This document shows, in pieces, positions 28,921-38,644 of a stretch of DNA of 64,000 bases. Positions within the stretch are counted from its first letter, which is position 1. Each line of letters opens with the position of its first letter. The stretch covers positions 310,001-374,000 of the forward strand of contig CAXHTR010000002.1 in NCBI GenBank assembly GCA_964019655.1, given 5' to 3'. The notes beneath the pieces were generated by a model, which searched no databases, was not told the DNA's origin, and saw nothing but the letters and a program-made list of their open reading frames with translations. The DNA is from Perkinsela sp. pyNocScin1. Taxonomy: Eukaryota > Euglenozoa > Kinetoplastea > Prokinetoplastida > Perkinselidae. A program made the position numbers and the translations under genes.

Positions 28921-29478
28921 ATGATGTTTCGACAATCTAGATCATGCTGTAGCCTCGCAAATACAGGAGGAACACCTTTGTTTGACGCTATCTCACGTTT
29001 CAAAGAGGCTCATCGAAAATTTGAATCAGCATGCACCAAGGATAAAACAAAATTCGGCAAAAAATTTCAGGATTCATTCAAAATAGCAGAAAATCTATGT
29101 ACGATAGACCAGTATGTGCAATGCCCGCACGAGCACTTAAATTCCTTTCTCAACCTGATCAAGCGCATGAAGCTCGATTCTCCCGCTGTCTTTTCTCTCA
29201 AGCTTTATTTGGGAAAACAGAAAGATAGAAGGTCGCAAAATGAGGGCGTGTTCGTAGGCGGTTATACTTGTCCAGGTGCTTCGCCTAAGCGTCCGCTTCC
29301 ACAGCTCTTTGCACAGCCACAAGATGGACCTTTGCCGAATGATATGCAAGAGCGATATCGGTCATACTCCAACAAATCCGAAAAAATTCGCTATAAATGC
29401 TCTCAGATCCCACACTGGATTCTTGCAGATCCGGAAATATCATTGTCAAAGAAAGATCGCAGAGAAGATCCATGGTAA
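28921..29478 (+). CDS. Hypothetical protein, likely mitochondrial
   Basis: 185 residues. The N-terminus MMFRQSRSCCSLANTGG is basic with hydroxylated residues and no acids, like a mitochondrial presequence. The remainder is basic, with a helical segment (KFGKKFQDSFKIAENLC) and a proline-rich stretch (CPGASPKRPLPQLFAQPQD). No family recognised. An out-of-frame ATG lies 10 bases upstream. Probably a lineage-specific mitochondrial, perhaps ribosomal, protein, but that is inference from company and composition. Confidence 0.6.
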   Translation: MMFRQSRSCCSLANTGGTPLFDAISRFKEAHRKFESACTKDKTKFGKKFQDSFKIAENLCTIDQYVQCPHEHLNSFLNLIKRMKLDSPAVFSLKLYLGKQKDRRSQNEGVFVGGYTCPGASPKRPLPQLFAQPQDGPLPNDMQERYRSYSNKSEKIRYKCSQIPHWILADPEISLSKKDRREDPW

Positions 29479-29582
29479 TATCTTTGATTGATATTCGTGG
29501 CATGTACATATCAGTGATAATGTTCGTATACAAATCTGTCATGAATTGAGATTTCACTATCTTGTCAGATTTATAATGCTCT

Positions 29583-30917
29583 ATGCTTCAGAAAGGGGCA
29601 AAATTTAAGTGCCTTATCACAAAAGCATTATTCGCTTCTCATGACAAACGGGTCTCCACCCAAGCAGAATATGAATTTGCAGAAATCAGCAGCCATTTCG
29701 TCGGTACACCCAAAGCAAGGGTTTGGAACAATGGTGTATGTATCGATGACGAAGCATTGAGCCAAGTTTCTCAAATGGGATACCTTTACGCGAAAAATGT
29801 TGTCCGGCATCCCATCGCAGTTATGCCAGATGCACATAGTGGCATCGGAGCAGCTGTAGGAACAGTCATCCCTTGCTATCGTGCCGTGATACCGGCATGT
29901 GTAGGTGTTGATATCGGGTGTGGCATAGTTGCCTGCAAAACTTCTTTGAAAGCAGAAGATCTACCAGATTCTTTAGTCGAGCTACAGCTCGAAATTGAAT
30001 GCGCTGTTCCTCATGGGCGCACGCACAATGGTCGTTCAGATATGGATGTAGGAGGGTGGCGATCGAAGCCCCCAGAAAGTGTGCAGAGAGTTTGGAGAGA
30101 TGAACTGGCCGAAACTTTTCAATATATTGTACGCAAGCATCCGTTCATTGCCCGAACCAATAACCTCAATCATCTTGGTACGCTGGGGACAGGAAATCAT
30201 TTCATAGAAATTTGTCTTGATAGAGAATCTTTTGTCTGGGTTATGCTCCACAGTGGTAGCAGAGGCGTTGGCAATCAAATTGGGATGACCTTCATCGAAC
30301 TCGCTAAAAAAGATATGGAAAAAACTATGTGTCGCCTTCCAAATGAAAATCTAGCCTATCTGCGTGAGGGTAGTGATAACTTTGCAGACTATGTGTTTGC
30401 TGTTGCATGGGCACAGAAATACGCATCGATAAGTCGTCGAATTATGCTATATTCTATTATCGAAGCTATGCGCAGGAATCGAAATCTACCAGTTTTCACT
30501 GTTTTCGATGAAAGAGCCATCAATTGCCATCATAACTATGTTGAAAAGGAGAGGCATTTCAATGATGATCTATACATGATACGAAAAGGTGCAATTAGTG
30601 CTCGCCATGGTGAGATGGGAATAATACCTGGAAGTATGGGTGCTCCAACCTATATTGTCCGTGGAAAGGGAAACATCAAGTCTTACTGTAGTGCGTCACA
30701 CGGGGCTGGTCGAAAGCTTTCGCGTGGAGAGGCGAAACGCAAATTTAGTGTGGATGATCACGATGATGCGACATCAGGCATATCGTGTCGAAAAGATAAA
30801 AATGTTATCGATGAAACTCCGATGGCTTACAAGGATATCGGTGCAGTCATGCATGCACAAGATAGCTTGGTGGAGGAGATAACGCAACTACGCCAAGTCA
30901 TTTGTATAAAAGGCTGA
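29583..30917 (+). CDS. rtcB: RtcB RNA-splicing ligase, bacterial-type
   Basis: 444 residues. Aligns from about residue 42 to the end with short bacterial RtcB (E. coli form about 408 residues). MPDAHSG (81), VGVDIGCG with metal-binding C113, VPHGRTHNGRSDMD (142), HLGTLGTGNHFIE (197), MLHSGSRGVGN (221), INCHHNYVEKERHF (313) and SHGAGRKLS with the guanylylated histidine H373 are all intact. RtcB joins RNA 2',3'-cyclic phosphate or 3'-phosphate ends to 5'-OH using GTP and Mn2+, in tRNA splicing or RNA repair. The bacterial-like sequence, rather than the longer archaeal/eukaryotic HSPC117 form, suggests horizontal acquisition. An N-terminal ~40-residue extension is extra. An overlapping uORF starts 7 bases upstream of the ATG. 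Confidence 0.93.
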   Translation: MLQKGAKFKCLITKALFASHDKRVSTQAEYEFAEISSHFVGTPKARVWNNGVCIDDEALSQVSQMGYLYAKNVVRHPIAVMPDAHSGIGAAVGTVIPCYRAVIPACVGVDIGCGIVACKTSLKAEDLPDSLVELQLEIECAVPHGRTHNGRSDMDVGGWRSKPPESVQRVWRDELAETFQYIVRKHPFIARTNNLNHLGTLGTGNHFIEICLDRESFVWVMLHSGSRGVGNQIGMTFIELAKKDMEKTMCRLPNENLAYLREGSDNFADYVFAVAWAQKYASISRRIMLYSIIEAMRRNRNLPVFTVFDERAINCHHNYVEKERHFNDDLYMIRKGAISARHGEMGIIPGSMGAPTYIVRGKGNIKSYCSASHGAGRKLSRGEAKRKFSVDDHDDATSGISCRKDKNVIDETPMAYKDIGAVMHAQDSLVEEITQLRQVICIKG

Positions 30918-31023
30918 GGGTGACCCACTGAAGGAAAAATCTCTGTGAATTGAAGCTTTAATTTTCTTCTCGATTAGATATTCTTTGCATGACCTTTTTT
31001 GGAAATGACTTTGAAACAATGCT

Positions 31024-32049
31024 ATGACTAAAAAAATCGTTTCGCTCGGTGGCTGGTGCGGACCTGCGCTTGCCCTTGGAAAAATGGGTCTTCGAACGCA
31101 ATCTTACCCATTCGATTTCTCTCGCGTGACCTTTGATGGCATTATGCATTTCATATTGAATGGGTTTCAACACGGTTTTTTTCCTGCAGAAAAGGCTCCT
31201 TTTGGTGCAGAATGCGTTGGTCAGTGGGTCCTCTTTCGCTCACTGCACTGTGCTTTCGCACATTTCGATTTGAATAATCCAAGCGTTCAACAAAGCTTTG
31301 TGCGAAAGTTTGCACGCTTCAACCAAATCCTAGATGCTAGCGACCACGTGACATTTATACGGACTATCACAGCAAAGAATCCTATGGATGAGATACTTCT
31401 GCTTCCTGGTTTGATACAAACATTGGCACATCGCAGCCCAGGCCTGCAATATAAGCTTGTAATGATCATGCATGATCAAGGAAAAGCCCCTACGCAGTGC
31501 CTCGGGTATCATCTTGCAAAGAATATCGCTCTATGGAGCCTCGCGTATGATAGACGCGGCAAAACGGAGGACACCAGTCTTTTTGACATGACGTTCGCAG
31601 GATATAAGGAAATCGTCGAAGCTTCGTCGGAAGATGCACATTGGAGCTCACTGCGCAAAGCCGATCTAGAAAACTTTTCATTCATTTCGCATGAGAGTTT
31701 GAGCCTTATTGACAATGAAGCTATGGTTCGTGGAACTTGCCAGGGTGTTTGTAGCACAGTGATGGAGTCTGTAGGAACTTGTCCATACTGCGAAACGAAA
31801 ACAGGGCATCGGGTATCAAAGATACGAAGCTCCCGCCCATTTACCACGGATGAAGATCGAATCATATTGGACAGGACGTACGCTCTAGTGATGGGCTCTG
31901 ACCTCGTTGGTATTATAGAAGATATTGCTGGCCAGCTTCGACGGGGGACTGATGAGATAATTACCCGAATGCAGACCTTGGCAACTTCAACCAAGCTAAT
32001 TGATATTGTTGCTCCGGGCCTCAAGCAGCTCAGCTCGGCCTCTCTTTGA
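31024..32049 (+). CDS. DUF1796 family, putative papain-like cysteine peptidase
   Basis: 341 residues. The N-terminus KIVSLGGWCGPALALGKMGL followed by RTQSYPFDF is the DUF1796 hallmark (SLGxxCxPAxxL, then SyPFD), where the early cysteine (C12) is the proposed nucleophile of a papain-like fold. Downstream SLHCAFAHFDLN and an SDHVTFIRT strand fit the same family. The C-terminal third (from ~225) is an extra helical domain with a CPYC pair (SVGTCPYCETKTGH), a possible zinc knuckle. Activity has not been shown for the family, and substrate is unknown. The leader contains ATGCTATGA, a start-stop uORF overlapping the true start. Confidence 0.72.
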   Translation: MTKKIVSLGGWCGPALALGKMGLRTQSYPFDFSRVTFDGIMHFILNGFQHGFFPAEKAPFGAECVGQWVLFRSLHCAFAHFDLNNPSVQQSFVRKFARFNQILDASDHVTFIRTITAKNPMDEILLLPGLIQTLAHRSPGLQYKLVMIMHDQGKAPTQCLGYHLAKNIALWSLAYDRRGKTEDTSLFDMTFAGYKEIVEASSEDAHWSSLRKADLENFSFISHESLSLIDNEAMVRGTCQGVCSTVMESVGTCPYCETKTGHRVSKIRSSRPFTTDEDRIILDRTYALVMGSDLVGIIEDIAGQLRRGTDEIITRMQTLATSTKLIDIVAPGLKQLSSASL

Positions 32050-32149
32050 TTGACATATGTGCATGTCAATACAATTGCTAGATTTTTAAAGCACAGTGAA
32101 TAAAATGTAACGTTTTTATTACCTCTCTTGGCGCAAATATATAGATAAC

Positions 32150-34291
32150 ATGGTTGAAGATTCGTTTCAAAAGCTCTTTGCTGCCAACGAAATAGATGAT
32201 GATGATAATGTTTCTAAACCTGATTCTGATGCCTCATTTTCTTTAGCGGATGAGCATCCAGAAGCAGAGGACGAAGGATACATGGATGATTTTCAAAATA
32301 CATTAGAGAATTTACTCACTACAACTAATGAAAAGCAAGAGGAGGTAGGCCGCGTTTCAAAGAAGAGAGACTTGCTTGTTCGTCATGTGGAGAGCGAAGG
32401 CCTTGACCCAAGAATCGTTCAAGCAGAGATAGACAAGCTCGAAACTGTCAAAGTTAGGGGAAGTCATCCACCACTTCCACTCAAAAATTGGCTTTCTAGC
32501 GGCCTCAGTGATCATCACCTCGAGGTTCTCAACTCTATGGGCTGCCAGAAGCCCTTCGCTGTTCAGCAAATAGCGATTCCGGCTTTGAACCAAGGAAGGG
32601 ATGCACTCGTCATCGCAGAAACTGGCAGTGGGAAAACGCTCTCATACTGCATCCCCGTTATCCGTCGTACTACCACAGAAAAGCAAAGGCCTGGTCAGCA
32701 TAAAGGGCCGTACGCTGTTGTTGTCGTGTGCTCACGTGAGCTTGCTGATCAAGTACACAATCTATTACGGAATTTGACTGCAAAGTCAGGAATTGTTCTT
32801 CGTGTGGCCCACGGAGGGAACGACGTTGGCCATGACATGGCAGAGATAGCAACTTCGTGTGACATTCTGATTGGCTGCCCAGGTCGTATTGTTGACGTCT
32901 GCACGAAACGGAAGGGCTCAAATTTTTTCAGTCGTACGGCTCTCATTGTCTTCGATGAAGCAGATCGGCTATTCGATGAGGGATTTTGCCCACAAATCGA
33001 AAAAATCTTCGAGAAGCTGGCAGGCTCAGCACAAAAGGCAATGTTCAGTGCCACAATGCCAGGCTTTATCGCCAAGTCTGCAAAGAAGTTTCTACACAAC
33101 GCTTTGACAATTTACGCTGGGTCAAGGCTGGGCATCTCGCCGATGCTGCAGCAGCATGTTGAGGTTTTTGAAAAGGAAGATGATCGTTTCTTTCGTCTTC
33201 TGCAAATTTTGGGTGAGTTCGTCAACCAGCAACTAAAAGTTCTCATTTTTGTCGAAAAGCGCAACGATCTCGAAGAGCTGTATATGTCGCTCGAAATGCA
33301 TGGGCACAAGAGTGTAACAATCTATGCTGACATGGACAGTGTGGATCGTGGCTACGCTATGGATGAATTTTTGAACCCAGATGAAAATGATCCAACGTAT
33401 ATTCTCATAGCCACGGGCCTCGCTGCTCGGGGCCTCGACATACCTAATTTGACCTTAGTCATCAACTATACAGCACCGCCGTGCCTCGAGGAATATGTTC
33501 ACCGTGTTGGACGTACGGCACGTGGAGGCTCTGCAGGTACGAGTCGGACTTTCCTCCTTAAGCCGTACGAAAATAAGCATGCACTCTACCTCCTTCAGGT
33601 TTTACAAGATAGCCCTCATGATGATTCTGCTATCAATGAGCTTCGCGCGATTGCGAAAGAGATATGTGGAGACAAGGAAATGATTTTATGGACACCGCAA
33701 GATTCATATCGGTCGTACGCTGGCCATGGATACTCTTTCGACCAAGAGGAGCGTAAGAAAGCGAATAAGCGGCGAAAGATGCACCAGAAAGAGACAGCGC
33801 GGGCACTTGGAATGGGTGGTGGCCCGATCACGCCAGCTGTTGAGCCTGGCAAAGAGGGGGTCCTAACGATAATTGAAGACGAGACAAAGCAGCGTCGGCA
33901 GGCTCCTGTAGTTAGTAGCATAGCGAAAACAACCGGTAAGGAAATTGTTCTGAAGAGTGGTGACGCAAAGGCGCGAGCCATGGCCATCGCGGCGGCCATA
34001 AATGAAGCAAAAGAACTTGAGTCAAACAAACTTGAGCACTCAGTAAGTATTCCTATCAACGACTATTCGCTACGTGTGCGCCGTGCAGCAACAGACCGAA
34101 CACTTCTCGCCGAGCTTTTTGACGATACCTCTATAGAGGTGAGCTTTTCTGGAGAGTTCATTAAAGGCCCAGCCGCCCCGGAGAAGAAGCTTCATATCGT
34201 TCTGAAGTCGCTCTCGAAACAGGCACTTGCAGTTGCAGAAAAGAAAATTGTTGCACTTGTTCAGCATGAGTCTAAATTTGATCCTGTATAA
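32150..34291 (+). CDS. DEAD-box RNA helicase, Prp5/DDX46-like
   Basis: 713 residues. An acidic N-terminus precedes a full DEAD-box core: Q motif KPFAVQQ (134), motif I AETGSGKT (156), GG and CPGR (~243), motif II DEAD (269), SAT (300), ARGLD (426) and HRVGRTAR (451). The C-terminus (~645-705: VSFSGEFIKGPAAPEKKLHI, then VLKSLSKQALAVAEKK) matches the KH-like end found in Prp5/DDX46, where ITIRGTYF precedes a long helix. Prp5 remodels U2 snRNP for branch-site binding. Motif Ia is SREL rather than PTREL. In a genome with almost no cis-introns its likely use is trans-splicing; that is inference. Confidence 0.85.
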   Translation: MVEDSFQKLFAANEIDDDDNVSKPDSDASFSLADEHPEAEDEGYMDDFQNTLENLLTTTNEKQEEVGRVSKKRDLLVRHVESEGLDPRIVQAEIDKLETVKVRGSHPPLPLKNWLSSGLSDHHLEVLNSMGCQKPFAVQQIAIPALNQGRDALVIAETGSGKTLSYCIPVIRRTTTEKQRPGQHKGPYAVVVVCSRELADQVHNLLRNLTAKSGIVLRVAHGGNDVGHDMAEIATSCDILIGCPGRIVDVCTKRKGSNFFSRTALIVFDEADRLFDEGFCPQIEKIFEKLAGSAQKAMFSATMPGFIAKSAKKFLHNALTIYAGSRLGISPMLQQHVEVFEKEDDRFFRLLQILGEFVNQQLKVLIFVEKRNDLEELYMSLEMHGHKSVTIYADMDSVDRGYAMDEFLNPDENDPTYILIATGLAARGLDIPNLTLVINYTAPPCLEEYVHRVGRTARGGSAGTSRTFLLKPYENKHALYLLQVLQDSPHDDSAINELRAIAKEICGDKEMILWTPQDSYRSYAGHGYSFDQEERKKANKRRKMHQKETARALGMGGGPITPAVEPGKEGVLTIIEDETKQRRQAPVVSSIAKTTGKEIVLKSGDAKARAMAIAAAINEAKELESNKLEHSVSIPINDYSLRVRRAATDRTLLAELFDDTSIEVSFSGEFIKGPAAPEKKLHIVLKSLSKQALAVAEKKIVALVQHESKFDPV

Positions 34292-34408
34292 TACGCATCT
34301 TTTAGGGGATCTAGGTTCCCAGCTATCCTGAGTAAATTGTTATCATTTGGACATCAAGCGTCACCCATTTGATGAAATATCTTTAGAATTCAATGATATT
34401 TGGCCAAT

Positions 34409-37400
34409 ATGGACGAAATTGAGCCAACTCGTATCAAGAAAATTAATTTCGGGCTTCTTGGACCAGAAGATATGCTTCGCCTAGCGACAATCGAGTGCCG
34501 TGATCCATTCCTGCGCTACACAACCGATCATGTGTTACATCCTGCGCTTGGCGTGGACAATGGAACTGACCAGTGTGCCACGTGCGAAAACCACATCCAT
34601 GACTGCTTTGGCCACTATGGGTTCATCCGCCTTGAGCTGCCAGTGTTCCATGTAGGCTTCCTCGCGTACATCATACGCATTCTCCGATGCATTTGCAAGA
34701 CGTGTGGAAGGCTTCTCCTGCCAGAGAATCGCATAAACCAGTACGTCGCGAGATACCAGAATCCGAAAGGCCTCGCATTCTCACAGCGGAAGGCTCTCTT
34801 TATTAAAGTTTTTACAGAGGCAAGTCGGGTATATCTGTGCCCACATTGCCAGGCTATCAACGGGAAGGTGTCAAAGCTTCGTGCGACAACACTGCGCATC
34901 GTTCACCAGCCGTCGGCAAAGCACCTCAAGCAGCTTCCACGTGGTAAAAACGGAAATGTGATTCCCAACTACGGCGAAGCATCGCTTTTTCATCCGTCGC
35001 TTGTCACAAGCTCAAGCGCGATCGTACAAGATCTCACCCCAGACATCGTTCGTGCACTCTTCTGCAAGATACCGACGAATGATGTTATTGCGCTAGATAT
35101 GGAGCCAAGTGCTAGGCCAGAGCACATGATTCTGACGCATGTTCATGTGCCTCCAAAAGTTGTGCGCCCAACACCGCCCGCCTTCGCGAGCGGAAGCACG
35201 CGGCATGACGATATCACACTCGCACTCAATGATATTCTTTCGTGGTGCGATGAAATTCGTCGGCATCGGCTTCGTGGTGGAACAACGCAAAAGTACTTTG
35301 AGCTGTGGGATACGTTGCAGGTCAGCGTATCACGGCTTATCGACGACAAGCTCCCAAACTTCCCCCGCGTTGTACGGGACAAGTTTTCGGGCCAGCTCAA
35401 GTCGTACGTCGCACGACTGAAGGGTAAGGGAGGACGCTTCAGGAACACACTCTGCGGCAAACGAGTGAATTTCTCCGGAAGGTCAGTCATATCACCCGAC
35501 CCAAACTTGGAAATCAACGAGTTGGCCGTTCCTATGCAAATTGCGCAGAAGTTATCCTTTCCGCAGCGAGTTACTGCACAAAATATTCACACGTGTCGTG
35601 AGCTCGTTCGCCGTGGACCAGAGGTTTACCCAGGGGCAAATTTCGTTGTCTTCGCAGCGACTGGGGAAAAGAAGCACTTACGGCATGCGCGGACAGATAG
35701 GTCTTTTACGGCCACGCGTTTGCAAATTGGCGATATCGTCGAGCGCCATATAGTTAACGGTGACGCAATCATTTTCAATCGGCAGCCATCACTGCACAGG
35801 CTTTCCATGATGTGCCATATCGCGAGAGTTCTACCATATCGGACATTTCGCTTCAATGAGTGCGTATGCCAGCCATACAACGCCGATTTTGACGGTGATG
35901 AGATGAATATTCACGTTCCACAGACTGTCGAAGCCCGTGCCGAGGCGATTGCGTTGATGAGTGCGACACAAAACTTATTCAGCGCACGAAATGGCTGCCC
36001 TATCATCGCACCCTTGCAAGATTTTTTAACCGGAGGCTTTTTGCTTACGAGGCGAGATACATTTCTCAGCAGAGCAGAGATAGCGCAGATTCTCGCTTAC
36101 TTTGTGAAGGGGAGTAGCCACAGTCTACCGGTCCCTGCAATTCTGCGCCCGAAGGAGCTGTGGTCTGGAAAGCAAGTAATCCCGCTCCTGCTTGGGTCAG
36201 TCGGCTCTACAACAAGCAGAATCGACAAACGAACAACGTGCGGACTCAACTTCACCTCCTCTGCCAAGTTTGGCTTGTCGCACCAGGAGCAAATGCTCAC
36301 GGCGAATGACGACATTGTACGCTTTCGAAACAATGAGCTTCTCTCCGGGCAGCTCGAAAAAGGCATCATGGGAAGTGGCGACCGTGCAAAAAACGGTTAT
36401 TTTTTCCATGTGAAGAAGCATTACGGCATTGAATACGCTGCGGCATGTATGAGCCGCTTCAGTCGCTTGACCTCGCGCTTCCTTATGCAGCGTGGCTTCA
36501 GCATTGGAATAGACGATGTGACGCCGAACGAAAAGCTTGCGGACAGCGCACAGTCTATCGTTCAGGAAGGTTTTGCACAAGCTCAAGAGCTCATTCGCGT
36601 GTACAACAACGGCGAGCTTCCTCGCCACACCGGCTGTACCATCGAGGAGACGCTTGAAAAGGAAATCAAGCGTGTATTGAGCGACGTTCGTGATAGATGT
36701 GGAAGGCAGTGCATTGATTCACTTCCGTCAACGAACGCACCTCTCATTATGGCGCAATGTGGCAGCAAGGGAAGTGTTGTTAACATCTCACAGATGATTG
36801 TGTGTGTTGGGCAGCAAATTGTCAACGAGCGTCGCATAGACGACCACTTCTTGCACCGGAGTACACCACACTTCCCGCAGTTTTCGCGAGACGCCCTTGC
36901 GCGAGGCTTTGTTAAGAACAGCTTTTACTCAGGGCTGACGCCTGTTGAGTTCGTTTTCCACACAATGGCTGGCAGAGAAGGTCTGGTCCAGAGCTCTATC
37001 AAAACAGCCCAAACTGGGTATCTCGGAAGGCGAATTATGAAGGTTCTTGAGGACCTGACTGTTCACTACGATCATACTGTGCGTAACGCCGATGGCTGTG
37101 TTGTACAGCTCCGCTATGGTGAAGATTCCCTTGATCCATTGAAGATCGATCCGGAGCACCACCCCCTCGATCTACAGCGTGAGTGGGACACGCACGTTGT
37201 ATCCCGCCTATCAGACAAAGCATCAGATGAAACAGCGCAGCTCGCTTCGATGCTACAAGCGAACATCGAGTCGAGGCGCTTCCAAGTCATGAGCAAGAAC
37301 TTTATACACTCGCTTGTCGCTTTCTGCCACGACCGCTTTTGCTGCAAATCGATTCTACACGTCTCCCCAGAAGCATTTGAGATCTTTCTGAAGAATATCC

Positions 37401-38551
37401 TCGTGCGATTTATGTCGATGATGTGCGAACCTGGAACCCCGTGCGGTGTTGTCAGTGCACAGAGTTTATCTGAGCCGACAACGCAGATGACACTCCGGAC
37501 GTTCCACTTTGCGGGTGTAGCTGGTATGAGCGTCACGCAGGGTGTTCCCCGTATCGAAGAGATCATGGACGCGCGACGGTCAATTTCGACACCGTTTGTG
37601 ACCCTTATCCTTCGTGATGCTTCTTCCGCGGATATTGCAAGTAGTATTAAGGAGAGCATCGAGCGAACCCGCCTACAGGATATCACACAGAGCATATGTC
37701 AAATTGTGTCACTCGCAGGAATCAAAATCCGATTGAATTTCTGTGCTGAATCGCTCAAGCAGCGAATAAATGAGCTTTCGCTTGAGATGATAGCACATGC
37801 CATCCTCAAGTCCCCGAAAGCCTCTCGCTTCGGTATAACACAGTCAAAGATTTCGCTCGTTCCAGAAGAGACATCCATCGACATCGCGTTCATGGACTGC
37901 GATGCTTCTACAAATATTGATGAGGGCGTTGAGAATATGGCGGCGTATCTGAAGGATGTCGTCGTCGCGGGAATACCGAGCTGTGTACGCGCGCTTATAC
38001 GCAATACAGCGGATTCTAGCTCTGTGCCTGTCTATGAGATAATCGTTGAGACTGATGACTTGAATAGTTTGATTGCGCTCGATGGTGTTGACGCAAAGCG
38101 CTCAAAATGTAATCACGTGGCGTCCATAGAATCTACGCTGGGAATAGAAGCCGCGCGCTCTGTAATCATCAGCGAAATTCTAGCGGTCATGAAGGTTTAT
38201 GCGCTGACAGTGGACATTCGGCACGTCATGCTCCTTGCTGATGCGATGACGTCCCGTGGGAAAGTCCTTGGAACGACGAACTCGGGCCTCAGCAAGGATC
38301 GAGACAGTGTGCTCAAGCTTGCCTCCTTCGAAAGGACGCAGGAGCACATATTTAACGCAGCCGCGCATTCTCGGTGCGATAAGTACTTGGGTGTCTCAGA
38401 GAACATCATGCTTGGCATGACTGCAAAGATTGGAACAAACCTCTTTGGATTACTCGACGAGCGCCGGTACCACAGTAGAGCACAAGCAACCTCACAAAAA
38501 GATTCCCTCGGTGCTTTCTGGGAGAGCGTTAAGCAAAAATTTCAATTGTAG
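34409..38551 (+). CDS. RPC1: RNA polymerase III largest subunit RPC1 (RPC160)
   Basis: 1380 residues from the ATG at 34409; the 9 bases upstream in frame begin at a TTG. Zinc-binding clamp cysteines C56/C59/C66/H69 (CATCENHIHDCFGH) and C96/C99 are followed by RVNFSGRSVISPDP and the catalytic NADFDGDEMNIHVPQT (491-506) with D493, D495 and D497 binding Mg2+. A bridge helix and trigger loop region FHFAGVAGMSVTQGVPRIEE follows near residue 1030. There is no heptad CTD, and the N-terminal QFG-like NFGLL, GVDNGTDQC and final SLGAFWESVKQKFQL are as in Pol III rather than Pol I or II. It transcribes tRNA, 5S and small RNAs. An out-of-frame ATG (34393) begins a 9-codon uORF overlapping the start. Length is normal for RPC1. 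Confidence 0.95.
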   Translation: MDEIEPTRIKKINFGLLGPEDMLRLATIECRDPFLRYTTDHVLHPALGVDNGTDQCATCENHIHDCFGHYGFIRLELPVFHVGFLAYIIRILRCICKTCGRLLLPENRINQYVARYQNPKGLAFSQRKALFIKVFTEASRVYLCPHCQAINGKVSKLRATTLRIVHQPSAKHLKQLPRGKNGNVIPNYGEASLFHPSLVTSSSAIVQDLTPDIVRALFCKIPTNDVIALDMEPSARPEHMILTHVHVPPKVVRPTPPAFASGSTRHDDITLALNDILSWCDEIRRHRLRGGTTQKYFELWDTLQVSVSRLIDDKLPNFPRVVRDKFSGQLKSYVARLKGKGGRFRNTLCGKRVNFSGRSVISPDPNLEINELAVPMQIAQKLSFPQRVTAQNIHTCRELVRRGPEVYPGANFVVFAATGEKKHLRHARTDRSFTATRLQIGDIVERHIVNGDAIIFNRQPSLHRLSMMCHIARVLPYRTFRFNECVCQPYNADFDGDEMNIHVPQTVEARAEAIALMSATQNLFSARNGCPIIAPLQDFLTGGFLLTRRDTFLSRAEIAQILAYFVKGSSHSLPVPAILRPKELWSGKQVIPLLLGSVGSTTSRIDKRTTCGLNFTSSAKFGLSHQEQMLTANDDIVRFRNNELLSGQLEKGIMGSGDRAKNGYFFHVKKHYGIEYAAACMSRFSRLTSRFLMQRGFSIGIDDVTPNEKLADSAQSIVQEGFAQAQELIRVYNNGELPRHTGCTIEETLEKEIKRVLSDVRDRCGRQCIDSLPSTNAPLIMAQCGSKGSVVNISQMIVCVGQQIVNERRIDDHFLHRSTPHFPQFSRDALARGFVKNSFYSGLTPVEFVFHTMAGREGLVQSSIKTAQTGYLGRRIMKVLEDLTVHYDHTVRNADGCVVQLRYGEDSLDPLKIDPEHHPLDLQREWDTHVVSRLSDKASDETAQLASMLQANIESRRFQVMSKNFIHSLVAFCHDRFCCKSILHVSPEAFEIFLKNILVRFMSMMCEPGTPCGVVSAQSLSEPTTQMTLRTFHFAGVAGMSVTQGVPRIEEIMDARRSISTPFVTLILRDASSADIASSIKESIERTRLQDITQSICQIVSLAGIKIRLNFCAESLKQRINELSLEMIAHAILKSPKASRFGITQSKISLVPEETSIDIAFMDCDASTNIDEGVENMAAYLKDVVVAGIPSCVRALIRNTADSSSVPVYEIIVETDDLNSLIALDGVDAKRSKCNHVASIESTLGIEAARSVIISEILAVMKVYALTVDIRHVMLLADAMTSRGKVLGTTNSGLSKDRDSVLKLASFERTQEHIFNAAAHSRCDKYLGVSENIMLGMTAKIGTNLFGLLDERRYHSRAQATSQKDSLGAFWESVKQKFQL

Positions 38552-38644
38552 GGTCGGCGATTTTGCATGGCTGTACTCCTGGGGTGTATGGATAGTTTAT
38601 TGCGCATGACATGCTTATTACCCTCTTTTTGTATTAACACAAAG

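Noticed and set aside
29583-30917. RtcB as sign that the contig is bacterial
   Set aside because: Flanking genes are clearly eukaryotic, with acceptor-like leaders, so a transferred gene is the simpler reading.
34400-34408. Longer RPC1 start at TTG
   Set aside because: Non-ATG start three codons upstream; the ATG at 34409 fits the family start.
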